64,000 nucleotides of DNA from Mesorhizobium sp. AR10 (GCF_024746795.1 NZ_CP080524.1:5620001-5684000), one strand, 5' to 3'. Numbered from the stretch's first letter, positions 26,128 through 35,055 are shown. Numbers and translations are program-made. The notes: generated by a model not told the origin, from the letters alone.

Positions 26128-27023
26128 GTCCGGCTGCCAAATCTGCGGTCGGCGAAGCGCACGACCAGCACCACGGCGAGGATGACCAGCATGACGGCGA
26201 CAGAGAGTGCGGCGCCGAAAGGCCAGTCATTGGCCTTGCCGAACTCCGACTGGATCAGGGTGCCGATCATGGTGCTGCTCGGGCCGCCGACCATGGCCGG
26301 CGTCACATAGTCGCCGACCGTCGGGACGAAGACGACGAGCGCGGCCGCCAGCACCCCCGGCATCGAATTCGGCAGCACGACACGGCGGAAGCTGGTGAAG
26401 GGTCTCGCGCCGAGATCGGAAGCGGCTTCGAGCAGCGATTTCGGGATCGTCTCCAGCGCCACATAGATGGGCAGGATGGCAAACGGCGCATAGGCGTGGG
26501 CCAGCGTGACGACGACGGCTGCCGGCGTGTTGAGGAAGGCGAGCGTCGGCTCGGACCAGATGCCGCTTTCGATCAGCGCCGAGTTCAGCACGCCATTATA
26601 GGCGAGCACGATCTTCCAGGCGAAGACGCGCAGGAGATAGCTGGTCCAGAATGGCAGCGTCACCAGGAACAGCAGCAGGCCACGGCGGCGCCCGGCATGG
26701 AAGGCGAGATAGTAGGCAACGGGATAGGCGGTGACGACGGTTGCCAGCGTCACCAGACCGGCAATGATCAGCGAGCGCAGCGTCACGGTCCAGTAGAGGG
26801 GATCGGACACCACGGTGGCGAAATTGGCAAAAGTGAAACCCGCGCCCAGCAGCGAACCGTCATTGCTGCGAAGTGCCAGGAAAAGCACGAGGCCAAGGGC
26901 AAACAGGATCAGCAAGAAGGTGACCAGCGCGCCCGGCAGCAGCATGGCGAAGCGGAATCCCGAGGACGATCGGGATGCTGGCGGCGCTTCTGTTGCAACG
27001 ATGGTCGACATCGGACTGCCCAT
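26124..27023 (-). CDS. ABC transporter permease, PotB-like
   Basis: Inner-membrane permease of 299 residues with six predicted helices, first FAMLLPGALVTFLLILFALGLVLFLAL. The EAA loop EAASDLGARPFTSFRRVVLPNSMPGVLAAALV is present. Two in-frame starts are possible, ATG 27023 (MGSPMST) and ATG 27011 (MSTIVAT); neither has a strong ribosome site. It forms the importer with the PotC-like permease, PotA-like ATPase and PotD-like binding protein, and is 73 bases downstream of the FAD oxidase gene. Confidence 0.92.
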   Translation of the reverse strand: MGSPMSTIVATEAPPASRSSSGFRFAMLLPGALVTFLLILFALGLVLFLALRSNDGSLLGAGFTFANFATVVSDPLYWTVTLRSLIIAGLVTLATVVTAYPVAYYLAFHAGRRRGLLLFLVTLPFWTSYLLRVFAWKIVLAYNGVLNSALIESGIWSEPTLAFLNTPAAVVVTLAHAYAPFAILPIYVALETIPKSLLEAASDLGARPFTSFRRVVLPNSMPGVLAAALVVFVPTVGDYVTPAMVGGPSSTMIGTLIQSEFGKANDWPFGAALSVAVMLVILAVVLVVRFADRRFGSRT

Positions 27024-27096
27024 CGAGATTTTGAAATTACCTAAGATTTTTTCATATTCATGAAACTGTCAAGCTGATTCAAGCTGTGGCGTGAAA

Positions 27097-28380
27097 TCAG
27101 CGTTCGAAGGCATCCAGCATGCGGTACCAGGCGATGGTGGCTGCAACCCCCACCTGCCGGAAGGCGTGGAACGGGATCGGCCGGATCGGCGAGACCGGGA
27201 ACGGCAATTGCCTGGCGTCGCCGGTTCCGAGGTAGCCGGCAAGGCGCTCGCCAAGCGCCGTCATCAGGCCGACGCCGCGCCCCTGGCAACCGACCACGGC
27301 CAGCAGGCCTTGCTCGGGCTCGTGGATGTGCGGGAGATGGTCCGGCGTCATCGCCACCCGGCCGAACCAACGCTTCTCGATGGCCACGTCGGACAGCGCC
27401 GGGTAGAGCCGCAGCAGCGCGCGCTCGAGATGTGCCCAGTCCGCCGGGCTGGTCGGCAGCGCCATGCGGCCGCGCCCGCCAAGCACCAACCGGCCATCGG
27501 CGCTCTTGCGGTAGTAGACGAGGATGCGGCGCGAGTCGGACACCGCTTGCCCCTCCGGCAAAATCGTGGCCGCGAGATTGGACGAAAGCGGCGCCGTGGC
27601 GATCTGAAAGGAATGCAGAGGAACGATCGTTTCGGCGAGACCGGGAAGCAAACCACCGGTATAGGCGTTGGTCGCCAGGAGAACCGCCTTGGCCTGCAAT
27701 TCAGCGCCGCTTTCCGTCGAGATGCGCCAGAGACCGGCGTTCCTGCCAAGTTGCACCACCTTCTGGCGCTCGGCGATCTTCACACCGGCCACTGCGGCGA
27801 CCCGTGCAAGTTCCGAGGTATAGGCGAGCGGATCGATGACGCCGGCGCGACGGTCCAGCCAGCCGCCGAGATATCCCTGCGCACCCGTCATCGCAGCGAT
27901 TTCCGTCTCGTTCAAAAGCCGGACATCGGCGCCACGCGCCCGCCATTGCCGGTCCCTGTTGGCCGCCGCCTTCAGCGCCGTCTCGGTGTGCGCCGCCTGG
28001 ATCCAGCCGTTGCGAACGAATGACACTGCCAGCTTTTCGTCCTCGATCAGCTCAAACACCGCATTGGCGGTCGAGGCGGCAAAATTGACCAGCGCTTCAC
28101 CGCGCTCAGGGCCAAAATGATGCAGCAGCCATTCCGGATCATATTTCAGGCCGGGAATGACTTGGCCGCCATTCAGGCCCGATGCACCCTGGCCGATCTC
28201 GCCGGCATCCAGCACCTGCACGGACATGCCGAGGCGGGCGGCATGCAACGCCGTCGACAGGCCGAGGATGCCGCCGCCAACAATGAGTACATCCACGCGT
28301 TCGCCGGCTGCGACAAGCGACTGGAACGCAGAGGCCGCTTGCGGCTTCTGCCAGATCGGATCGGAAAAACTTGTGGGCAA
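27097..28380 (-). CDS. FAD-dependent amine oxidoreductase, DAO family, PuuB-like
   Basis: Flavin enzyme of 427 residues. The dinucleotide-binding motif VLIVGGGILGLSTALHAARLG (residues 31-51, GGGILG at 35-40) with ASGLNGGQVIPGLKY matches the PuuB/ordL branch, which oxidises gamma-glutamyl-putrescine or other amines. The end carries GCQGRGVGLMTALGERLAGY, the C-terminal FAD motif. The only reasonable start is TTG at 28380, after AGGTGATCC. As first gene of the operon with importer and aldehyde dehydrogenase, it should make an aldehyde plus ammonia. No gamma-glutamylputrescine synthetase (PuuA) is present, so the true substrate is open. Confidence 0.88.
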   Translation of the reverse strand: MPTSFSDPIWQKPQAASAFQSLVAAGERVDVLIVGGGILGLSTALHAARLGMSVQVLDAGEIGQGASGLNGGQVIPGLKYDPEWLLHHFGPERGEALVNFAASTANAVFELIEDEKLAVSFVRNGWIQAAHTETALKAAANRDRQWRARGADVRLLNETEIAAMTGAQGYLGGWLDRRAGVIDPLAYTSELARVAAVAGVKIAERQKVVQLGRNAGLWRISTESGAELQAKAVLLATNAYTGGLLPGLAETIVPLHSFQIATAPLSSNLAATILPEGQAVSDSRRILVYYRKSADGRLVLGGRGRMALPTSPADWAHLERALLRLYPALSDVAIEKRWFGRVAMTPDHLPHIHEPEQGLLAVVGCQGRGVGLMTALGERLAGYLGTGDARQLPFPVSPIRPIPFHAFRQVGVAATIAWYRMLDAFER

Positions 28381-28416
28381 GGATCACCTGGAATGCATGT
28401 CGCGAAATGAAAATCC

Positions 28417-28433
28417 TAGTGAAGATTTCACTA
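28417..28433. promoter_or_regulatory. Perfect 17-bp palindrome upstream of the Puu/Pot-like operon
   Basis: TAGTGAAGATTTCACTA has 7-bp arms and a GAT centre, and it is flanked by AAAAT and TTTTG. It starts 37 bases before the TTG of the FAD oxidase gene, in the 243-base gap to the divergent FAH gene. It is the natural operator candidate for the cupin-HTH regulator. The remainder of this gap shows nothing else I can name. Confidence 0.65.
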
Positions 28434-28623
28434 TTTTGAAAGAGCGTTTTTGTCCCAGCGCCGACCGATGGCAGTCGATGGGCATCCGGCAAAGCGAAAT
28501 GCAGCTGATAAAACAGACATCATTTCGATCGCCGCACGGGTAGACCTTTGTCGGGAATTTGTTGAAAGTGCCGCGCCGATCCGGCCACGTTCACCTTTTC
28601 CATCACGCAGAGGACTGCAAGCC

Positions 28624-29781
28624 ATGACCAACCCGACGCACCTGCCGACCGAAGGCCTTTTCGTCGGCCGCGCCAGGGCGAGTGATGCCTCGTATCCGCT
28701 GGTGGTCACGGTGCGCGACGGCACGGTCTTCGATATCACATCGAGTGCCGCGCCAACCGTACGCGACGTCTGCGAACTGCCGGATCCCGCCGGCCACGTC
28801 GGCTCGGCCAAGGGCAAGCCGATCGGTTCGCTTGACGCTATCGCCGCCAACAGTTTCCAGGCCACGCGCGATCCGGGCAAGCCGTACCTGCTGTCTCCAG
28901 TCGACCTGCAAGCGGTGAAAGCGTCGGGCGTCACCTTCGTCGTCAGCCTGCTCGAACGCGTTATCGAGGAGCAGGCGCGCGGCTCGGCGGAAAAGGCTGA
29001 CGCCATCCGCGCCGACATTGCCGGACTGATCGGCCACGACCTGTCGAAACTCAAGCCCGGCTCGCCGGAAGCGAAGGAGATCAAGGCCAAGCTCATCGCG
29101 CGCGGCGCCTGGTCGCAATATCTGGAAGTGGGCATTGGCCCCGACGCCGAGATCTTCACCAAGTGCCAGCCGATGGCGTCGGTCGGCTTCGGCGCCGATG
29201 TCGGCCTGCATCCGGTGTCCACCTGGAACAATCCGGAGCCGGAAATCGCCATGATCGCCGCCAGCAGCGGTAGCATCGTCGGCGCCACGATCGGCAACGA
29301 CGTCAATCTGCGCGATGTCGAAGGGCGCTCGGCACTTTTGCTCGGGAAGGCCAAGGACAACAACGCCTCGGCCTCGCTCGGGCCGTTCATCCGGCTGTTC
29401 GACGCAACATTTTCCATCGACGATGTGAAGCAGGCGATCGTGCGCCTGCGGGTCGAAGGCGAGGATGGGTTTTCGCTGGAGGGCGCGAGCTCGATGGCAG
29501 AGATCAGCCGCTCGCCGGAGGAACTGGTTGCAGCCGCCATGGGGCCGCACCACCAATATCCCGACGGGCTGGCGCTCTATCTCGGCACCATGTTCGTGCC
29601 GTCGAAGGATCGCGGCGAAAAGGGCAAGGGCTTTACCCACAAGGTCGGCGACATCGTCACCATCTCGTCGGAGAAATTCGGCGCGCTGGTCAACTGCGTG
29701 CGGCTGTCGCCCGACTGCCCGCACTGGACCTATGGCGCCAGCCATCTCATGCGCGACCTCGCCCGGGCCGATCTCATCTAG
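28624..29781 (+). CDS. Fumarylacetoacetate hydrolase family protein
   Basis: Cytoplasmic enzyme of 385 residues. The C-terminal two thirds carry the FAH fold: GADVGLHPVSTWNNPEPEIAMI contains the E-x-E-type metal ligands (NNPEPEI), GNDVNLRDVEG the aspartate, and LFVPSKDR-like and GDIVTISSEKFGALVN the ending. FAH-family members of this length hydrolyse or dehydrate 2-keto-3-deoxy sugar acids and related diketo compounds. ATG 28624 is chosen for the conserved LPTEGLFVGRA beginning; the open frame upstream has no family residues. Next to a sugar importer and LacI gene, a sugar-acid dehydratase role is plausible but not proven. Confidence 0.82.
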   Translation: MTNPTHLPTEGLFVGRARASDASYPLVVTVRDGTVFDITSSAAPTVRDVCELPDPAGHVGSAKGKPIGSLDAIAANSFQATRDPGKPYLLSPVDLQAVKASGVTFVVSLLERVIEEQARGSAEKADAIRADIAGLIGHDLSKLKPGSPEAKEIKAKLIARGAWSQYLEVGIGPDAEIFTKCQPMASVGFGADVGLHPVSTWNNPEPEIAMIAASSGSIVGATIGNDVNLRDVEGRSALLLGKAKDNNASASLGPFIRLFDATFSIDDVKQAIVRLRVEGEDGFSLEGASSMAEISRSPEELVAAAMGPHHQYPDGLALYLGTMFVPSKDRGEKGKGFTHKVGDIVTISSEKFGALVNCVRLSPDCPHWTYGASHLMRDLARADLI

Positions 29782-30117
29782 TTCCCGCGCCACCTGAACG
29801 AAGGCTCGCATGCTCGCTCGAGCGGCGGCGGTTTCTCCATGCCCATTTCCGCGCGTTAACGGGCCAACATGGCGATCCGCCGAGGGAGCGCGACAAGCAT
29901 CGTTTGCTCGAAGAATATCACCAAAACTGATGCAATCTGATGGGACAACTGATGGCGCCCGGCGTTGCGCCAACATCCATTGGCGGCTGAGGCTTGCCAT
30001 ACGTCGAAAAAGGGAATGCTGTGAGGCTTCCAGATCGGCGCTGGCAAGAAATACGATCAGGGCTTTGCCGTGATCAAACGTCGGACGTGGAGGCAATTTC
30101 AAATGGGAGGAAAGCAA
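29782..30117. other. Non-coding gap before the sugar importer
   Basis: These 336 bases contain no supported gene. CGCCAACATCCATTGGCG (29968-29985) is a perfect inverted repeat with 6-bp arms and a 6-base loop and may be an operator for the LacI-type regulator at 33007. A purine-rich GGGAGG lies before the next ATG. Promoter hexamers were not clear. Confidence 0.4.
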
Positions 30118-31050
30118 ATGCTTACGAGGCTAAGACTACTTGTGCTTGGCATGATTGTGGCGCTGGCCATTCCGGCAGCGGCTCAGGCCAAGACCTTCTA
30201 CTGGATTTCGCATGGCGGCCCGGCCGACCCGGTCTGGACCTACTTCCTTGCCGGCGCCAAGCAATGGGCGAAGGACACCGGCAACACCGTCAACACCTCG
30301 TTCCACAATGGCGACGTGGCGTCCCAGCAAGAGGCCGTGCGCGCGGCAATCGCCGCCAAGGCCGATGGCATCACCACCACTAGCCCCGATCCTGGCAGCC
30401 TGGTCGAAATCGTCAAGGAAGCGCGGGCGGCGAAAATCCCGATCATCAACTTCAACACGCCCGATCCGAAGGCGGACTTCAACGCCTATGTCGGCGGCGA
30501 CAACGTTACCTTCGGCAAGCACTGGGCGCAATATCTGGTCGACAAGGGCCTGGTGAAGAAGGGCGATTTCGTCTGGATGCCGGTCGAAATCCCGGGCGCC
30601 ACCTATGGCGTCCAGGAAGAGGAAGGCATCAAGAGCGTCTTCGAGCCGCTCGGCATCACCTATGAAATCACCGAAGCCACGCTCGATCAGGCTGAAGTGA
30701 TCAACCGCATGGTCGACTACCTCACCGCCAACAAGGCCAAGGTCAAGGCGATCATCGGCCTCGGCGATCTGGTGACCGGCTCGATCAAGCGTGTCTTCGA
30801 CCAGGTTGGCGTCAAGCCGGGCGAAATCCCGGTCGTCGGTTGGGGCAACTCGCTCGACACCACCCAGGAAGTGCTGAACGGCTACGTCAATGCCGGGCAG
30901 TGGCAGGATCCGCAGGCGACCAGCTATGTGGCGCTTTCGCTGGCCAACATGGCAGCCGGCGGCATACCGCCCGGATTCAACGTCATCACCGGCGCGCTCT
31001 ACGAAAAGGACACCGCGCAGGTTTACGACGACATCCTGTCCGGAAAATAA
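30118..31050 (+). CDS. Sugar ABC transporter binding protein, CUT2 type
   Basis: Periplasmic binding protein of 310 residues. The signal peptide LRLLVLGMIVALAIPAAAQA ends with cleavage before KTFYWISHG. The type-1 binding fold shows DGITTTSPDPGSLVEIVKEA and IPIINFNTPD, the ligand hinge, and IIGLGDLVTGSIKRVFDQVG. It belongs to the ribose/xylose/fructose group (Peripla_BP_4). GGGAGG is 8 bases before ATG 30118. Its partners are the permease at 31168 and ATPase at 32158, an order like FrcB-FrcC-FrcA of Sinorhizobium. The sugar is not determinable by eye. Confidence 0.9.
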   Translation: MLTRLRLLVLGMIVALAIPAAAQAKTFYWISHGGPADPVWTYFLAGAKQWAKDTGNTVNTSFHNGDVASQQEAVRAAIAAKADGITTTSPDPGSLVEIVKEARAAKIPIINFNTPDPKADFNAYVGGDNVTFGKHWAQYLVDKGLVKKGDFVWMPVEIPGATYGVQEEEGIKSVFEPLGITYEITEATLDQAEVINRMVDYLTANKAKVKAIIGLGDLVTGSIKRVFDQVGVKPGEIPVVGWGNSLDTTQEVLNGYVNAGQWQDPQATSYVALSLANMAAGGIPPGFNVITGALYEKDTAQVYDDILSGK

Positions 31051-31062
31051 TCCGCGACCAAA

Positions 31063-31092
31063 CAGTCGCGACCGCACCGGCGGTCGCGACTG
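31063..31092 (+). promoter_or_regulatory. Hairpin between binding-protein and permease genes
   Basis: CAGTCGCGACCG and CGGTCGCGACTG make a perfect 12-bp stem with a 6-base loop, 12 bases after the binding-protein stop and 75 before the permease start. No U-tract. It probably gives the binding-protein message a stable 3' end, so that more binding protein than permease is made. Confidence 0.65.
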
Positions 31093-31167
31093 CCTTCTCC
31101 ATTCCGCCGAGACCTTCGCAGACGGTGTGCAGGTCTCAGCCAATTCCCATCATGTCGCGGGTTATCA

Positions 31168-32154
31168 GTGGAAAACCATTCCCTCATCCAACGCTTGATC
31201 GCTAGGCCGGAGTTCGGGCCTTTCGTGCTGCTTGTCGTCGAGATCGCCGTGTTCTGGAGCTTCAACCACGACTTCCTGTCGCCGCAGAACATCTCAAACA
31301 CGCTGGCCTTCACGGTCGAGCTCGGCCTGATTGCGCTGGCGATGACCCTGCTGATGACGTCAGGCGAATTCGACCTTTCCGTCGGCTCGCTGTTCGGTTT
31401 CTCGCCGGTGCTGATGTGGACGCTGTTCAACAGCGGACTCACCTCACTGGAAGTCGGCTTCGTCGTGGCGCTGCTGGTCGCCGCCTGCATCGGGCTGGTC
31501 AATGGCTGGTTCGTCACGCAGCTCAAGATCCCGTCCTTCCTGGTGACGCTCGGAATGCTTTTGGTGGTGCGCGGCACCGCGCTGTTCGTCACCGACGGGT
31601 TTCCGCAGCGGACCTGGAGCGCCGAAGGCAGCTGGCTGGCGGAGGCGCTGGTCGGCGATTTCTTCATCGGGCCGTTCCGCATCTACATGTCGCTGTTCTG
31701 GTTCATCGCCGCGGCCATCGCGCTTGGCTATGTGCTGACGCAGAGCCGGACCGGCAACTGGATCCAGGCGGCGGGCGGCAACCCCAACGCGGCAAGGGCG
31801 CGGGGCGTCAACGTCAGCGGTGTCAAGATCGGCCTGTTCGTGCTGTCGTCGCTCATGGCCTCGTTCGCCGGGGTCATCAGTTCGCTGCGCACTTCGGCAG
31901 CCAACCCCAACAGCGGCACCGGCTACGAGCTCGAAGTCATCGCCATGGTGGTGATCGGCGGTACGGCCCTGACCGGCGGACGCGGCACGATCATCGGCAC
32001 CGTGCTCGGCATCCTGATCCTGCGCGTGATGCGCAACGGCATCGTGCTGATCGGCGTGCCCGGCCTTGCCTACAACATCTTCATCGGTGCCATCATCCTC
32101 GGCATGATGGCGCTTCACTCATGGCTGGAACGCCGGCATCAGGCGGGGACTTGA
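31168..32154 (+). CDS. Sugar ABC transporter permease, CUT2 type
   Basis: Inner-membrane permease of 328 residues with eight to ten helices and the RbsC/FrcC pattern: FDLSVGSLFGFSPVL, then VTLGMLLVVRGTALFVTDGFP, YVLTQSRTGNWIQAAGGNPNAARARGVNV with the cytoplasmic docking loop, and GYELEVIAMVVIGGTALTGGRGT near the end. The start is GTG 31168; no in-frame ATG is close. It precedes the ATPase gene by 3 bases. The 117-base spacing from the binding protein carries the hairpin at 31063. Confidence 0.9.
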   Translation: MENHSLIQRLIARPEFGPFVLLVVEIAVFWSFNHDFLSPQNISNTLAFTVELGLIALAMTLLMTSGEFDLSVGSLFGFSPVLMWTLFNSGLTSLEVGFVVALLVAACIGLVNGWFVTQLKIPSFLVTLGMLLVVRGTALFVTDGFPQRTWSAEGSWLAEALVGDFFIGPFRIYMSLFWFIAAAIALGYVLTQSRTGNWIQAAGGNPNAARARGVNVSGVKIGLFVLSSLMASFAGVISSLRTSAANPNSGTGYELEVIAMVVIGGTALTGGRGTIIGTVLGILILRVMRNGIVLIGVPGLAYNIFIGAIILGMMALHSWLERRHQAGT

Positions 32155-32157
32155 ACC

Positions 32158-32952
32158 ATGGCTGAACCGCTCATCCGCATGACGAACATCCGCAAGTCCT
32201 ATGGGCGCGTGCAGGCACTCGAGGACGCCAATTTCCATGTCAACGAAAGGGAGATCGTCGGGCTGCTCGGCGACAATGGCGCCGGCAAATCGACGCTGAT
32301 CAAGGTGCTGTCGGGGGCTGTTCCGCTGACCAGCGGCGACATCTTCATCCGCGGCAAGAAGGTGAACTTGCGCAGCACCAGCGACGCCATCGCCCATGGC
32401 ATCGAGACGATCTACCAGGACTCGGCACTGGTCACGCAGTTGTCGATCGCCCGCAATCTGTTCCTAGGGCGCGAACCGATCAAGCCGCCGCGCTTCCTCA
32501 ACCGGATGGACCAGGAGGCGATGAACATTGTCGCCCGCGACCTGCTCAAGCAGGTCGGCATCTCGAAGAACATCCCACCGACGACGCCGATCGGCTCGCT
32601 CTCCGGAGGCGAGCGGCAGGCCGTCGCCATCGCGCGCGCCATGCATTTCGACAGCGACCTCATCATCCTCGACGAGCCGACCAACAATCTCGGCGTCGCC
32701 GAGACGCAAGGCGTATTGAGCTTCGTGCGCAGCGCCCGCGATTCCGGGCACTCCTGCATCTTCATCGCCCACAACATTCATCACGTGTTCCAGGTGGTCG
32801 ACCGCATCGTCGTCATGCGCCGGGGCAAGGTGGTGGCCGACGACATCGACCCGAAGAAGACCAATGTCGCCGAGGTCGAACGGATCATCACCGGCATGTC
32901 GGACAAGGAGATCCACGACGCCGTTGTCGAAGGCACGCAGCGGCCGAGCTGA
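32158..32952 (+). CDS. Sugar ABC transporter ATPase, single-domain (FrcA-like)
   Basis: ATPase of 264 residues. Walker A GDNGAGKST (about residues 38-46), signature LSGGERQAVAIARA, Walker B LIILDEPTNNLG and switch histidine FIAHNIHHV are present. Most CUT2 importers use a double RbsA-type ATPase; this one has one domain only, as in FrcA of Sinorhizobium, and presumably acts as a homodimer. It starts 3 bases after the permease stop. It differs from the double-domain ATPase at 61212-62720 in the same window. Confidence 0.92.
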   Translation: MAEPLIRMTNIRKSYGRVQALEDANFHVNEREIVGLLGDNGAGKSTLIKVLSGAVPLTSGDIFIRGKKVNLRSTSDAIAHGIETIYQDSALVTQLSIARNLFLGREPIKPPRFLNRMDQEAMNIVARDLLKQVGISKNIPPTTPIGSLSGGERQAVAIARAMHFDSDLIILDEPTNNLGVAETQGVLSFVRSARDSGHSCIFIAHNIHHVFQVVDRIVVMRRGKVVADDIDPKKTNVAEVERIITGMSDKEIHDAVVEGTQRPS

Positions 32953-33006
32953 GCAGTCATCCCGACTGCTTACGTCGCTGTCTGGCACAGGATCGCATCA
33001 GCTCCT

Positions 33007-34041
33007 ATGACTGTGACCATGAAAGCCACCGTTTCGGACATAGCCAGGAGCTGCGGGCTATCGACGGCGACCGTCGACCGGGTGCTCAACAACCGGCCAG
33101 GCGCCAGCGCCGCCAACCGGCAGCGCGTGATGGAGGCGGCCAAACAGCTCGGCTATCTGCCTGTCGTCGACCAGGTGACGTTGCCCTCACGGCCGGCGCA
33201 TCTCGAATTCTTCCTGCCGATCGGCAGCAACGCCTTCATGATCGATCTGGCGGGGCATATCGAGGATTACGCCGCACGGCTGCCGCTGGTCGCCTCCTGC
33301 CGGATCCACAATCTCGCCGGCATCTCGCCCAACGCGCTGCAGGCGGCCGTCGAAAATCTTTCATTGCGGGCGAATGGCGTCGGCGTCATCGCCGTCGACC
33401 ATCCCAGAACGCGCAACATCCTGCGCGAGATCGTCGACGCCGGCATCCGCCTGGTCACGCTGGTCTCCGACGTTCCGGCAGCACCCCGCTCCGCCTATGT
33501 CGGCATCGACAACCGGGTGGCCGGCCGCACGGCGGCGCTGTTGATGGGGCGCTTCCTTGGCGGGCGCACCGGCCATCTGGCGATGGTCGTCGGCTCGCGC
33601 TCCTATCGCGGCCACGAGGAGCGCGAAATGGGCTTTCGCTCGGTGCTCAGCGAGGAGTTTCCCAACCTGACCATCACCAGCGCGGTCGAGATCAACGACG
33701 AACCGGAGGGCAGCTATGCCGCCACGATGAAGGCGCTGCACAACGAGCCGGAATTGCTCGGCATCTACTGCGTCGGCGCCGGACGTTCGGGCGTGGCGAA
33801 AGCGCTGCGGGAAGCCAAGCCTCAGAAGAAGCCGGTGTTCATCTGCCATGATTTGACGAAGGAGACGCGCGGATACCTCGTCGACGACTTGCTCGATGTC
33901 GTCATCGACCAGAATGCACGGCTGATTGCCGAGCAATCGGTTATCCGCCTGCTTGGCTCGATTGCGTCGTCGGCGCCCTATCTGACCAAGAAATTCATCG
34001 AGCCGCGTCTGATCTTCAAGGAAAACGTCCCGGTGCAGTGA
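33007..34041 (+). CDS. LacI-family transcriptional regulator
   Basis: Repressor-type regulator of 344 residues. The HTH and hinge are VSDIARSCGLSTATVDRVLNNRPGAS with RVMEAAKQLGY (residues 9-50), and a sugar-binding periplasmic-like domain follows. It lies 54 bases downstream of the FrcBCA-like importer on the same strand and so is likely to control it in response to the imported sugar. The palindrome at 29968-29985 is a possible target. No terminator follows at once; the next strong hairpin is that of the sRNA at 34315. Confidence 0.92.
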   Translation: MTVTMKATVSDIARSCGLSTATVDRVLNNRPGASAANRQRVMEAAKQLGYLPVVDQVTLPSRPAHLEFFLPIGSNAFMIDLAGHIEDYAARLPLVASCRIHNLAGISPNALQAAVENLSLRANGVGVIAVDHPRTRNILREIVDAGIRLVTLVSDVPAAPRSAYVGIDNRVAGRTAALLMGRFLGGRTGHLAMVVGSRSYRGHEEREMGFRSVLSEEFPNLTITSAVEINDEPEGSYAATMKALHNEPELLGIYCVGAGRSGVAKALREAKPQKKPVFICHDLTKETRGYLVDDLLDVVIDQNARLIAEQSVIRLLGSIASSAPYLTKKFIEPRLIFKENVPVQ

Positions 34042-34235
34042 TGGTGCATACCATGGCACTGAGCGGAGGCTGCAACGCTTTGATTGTGAACATGATCCGG
34101 AGCTGAGGCCGACTCCGATTTCTGGCTCAGGCTCCAGTTGGCGGCGCCCTTCCCCAAGGTGATGCCACAAATCTGCACATCAGCCATGCACATTTCATGG
34201 TTGCCGAATCATTAAGCAACCCGTAAACATGTAGG

Positions 34236-34351
34236 TGTCGGCCATCTACTCCTCCCAGATGCGATGCCGACGCTGAATGCGGCGCACCTCCTCCCGCGTC
34301 TCATTCGAAATCGAGCCCGCTGCCACCTCCTCCCGGCAGCGGGCTTTTTTC
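34236..34351 (+). ncRNA. Alpha-r14-like trans-acting small RNA (anti-Shine-Dalgarno type)
   Basis: Three hairpins follow one another, each with an exposed C(U)CCUCCC loop: CATCT-actcctccc-AGATG (34243-34261), GGCGC-acctcctccc-GCGTC (34281-34300), and GCCCGCTGCC-acctcctccc-GGCAGCGGGC (34315-34344), the last running into TTTTTT as Rho-independent terminator. Three aSD loops of this type and a length of about 115 bases are the description of the alpha-r14 family of rhizobial sRNAs (Smr14/NfeR1 in Sinorhizobium), which pair with ribosome-binding sites of many transporter mRNAs. The 5' end is estimated from a weak promoter-like TTGCCG at 34201 and TAAACA at 34224. The remaining bases of the 34042-34427 gap carry nothing else recognised. 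Confidence 0.82.
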
Positions 34352-34427
34352 GTTCCGGCCATAGAACTGGCCGGCCGCAGAACCGGGATGTCACTCGCGT
34401 CGGCAAGATGGAGAGGTTGGCGGCAGA

Positions 34428-35018
34428 CTATCTTGCCGCAGCACCCCTGAAAGAGGCGACGAGGCCTTCGGCCATGCGGACAAACTGCGCGCTGGGGCCT
34501 TCGGCGCCGACACTTTGCTGGCTGACGCGGGCGCCTTCGAGCAACAGCGACAACGTATCCGCGAGAAGTTCCGCCTGGCCGATGCCGGCATCCCGGCACA
34601 GGGCTACCAGTCGGTCGCGCTGGGCTTCCTTGAGCTCCTTGATTACGCGTCTGGCCGGATGGTCGGTCTCGCTCAACTCGACTGCGGCATTGGCCATGTC
34701 GCAGCCGCGGCCGTCAGCCCTGAGCATATCGGCGGCCTTGCCAACCCAGGCGTGCAGTTGCGCGAGCTTGTCGCCGGGGTGCTCAGCCTCAAATGCATCC
34801 CACATCGCGCCGGCCTTACATGCGGTGGCGCGCAGGCATTCGATGATCAGATCGTCCTTGGACTCGAAATGACGGTAGAGCGTCATCTTGTTGGTGCCGG
34901 CGGCTTCGGTGATGGCGTCGACGCCGACGCCCTTGATGCCATGTTTGTGAAACATGTCCTGCGCCGTCTCCAGGATCCTGTCCCGGGGCCGAGCGCGTTC
35001 CGAAGTGCCGTCTGCCAT
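34428..35018 (-). CDS. TetR-family regulator
   Basis: Repressor of 196 residues. The HTH is RILETAQDMFHKHGIKGVGVDAITEAAGTNKMTLYRHFESKDDL in the first 60 residues (shown in part), the strongest part of TetR proteins; the remainder is the ligand-binding helical domain. The ATG at 35018 has GGAGAC 6 bases upstream. It is divergent from the small gene and RND pump at 35267-39862, across a gap with a large inverted repeat, so it is the probable repressor of the pump. Inducers could be toxic hydrophobic compounds or plant phenolics (inference). Confidence 0.92.
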   Translation of the reverse strand: MADGTSERARPRDRILETAQDMFHKHGIKGVGVDAITEAAGTNKMTLYRHFESKDDLIIECLRATACKAGAMWDAFEAEHPGDKLAQLHAWVGKAADMLRADGRGCDMANAAVELSETDHPARRVIKELKEAQRDRLVALCRDAGIGQAELLADTLSLLLEGARVSQQSVGAEGPSAQFVRMAEGLVASFRGAAAR

Positions 35019-35055
35019 CGAAGTCTCCTTGTCTCCCTAAAAATTCGGCACACCT

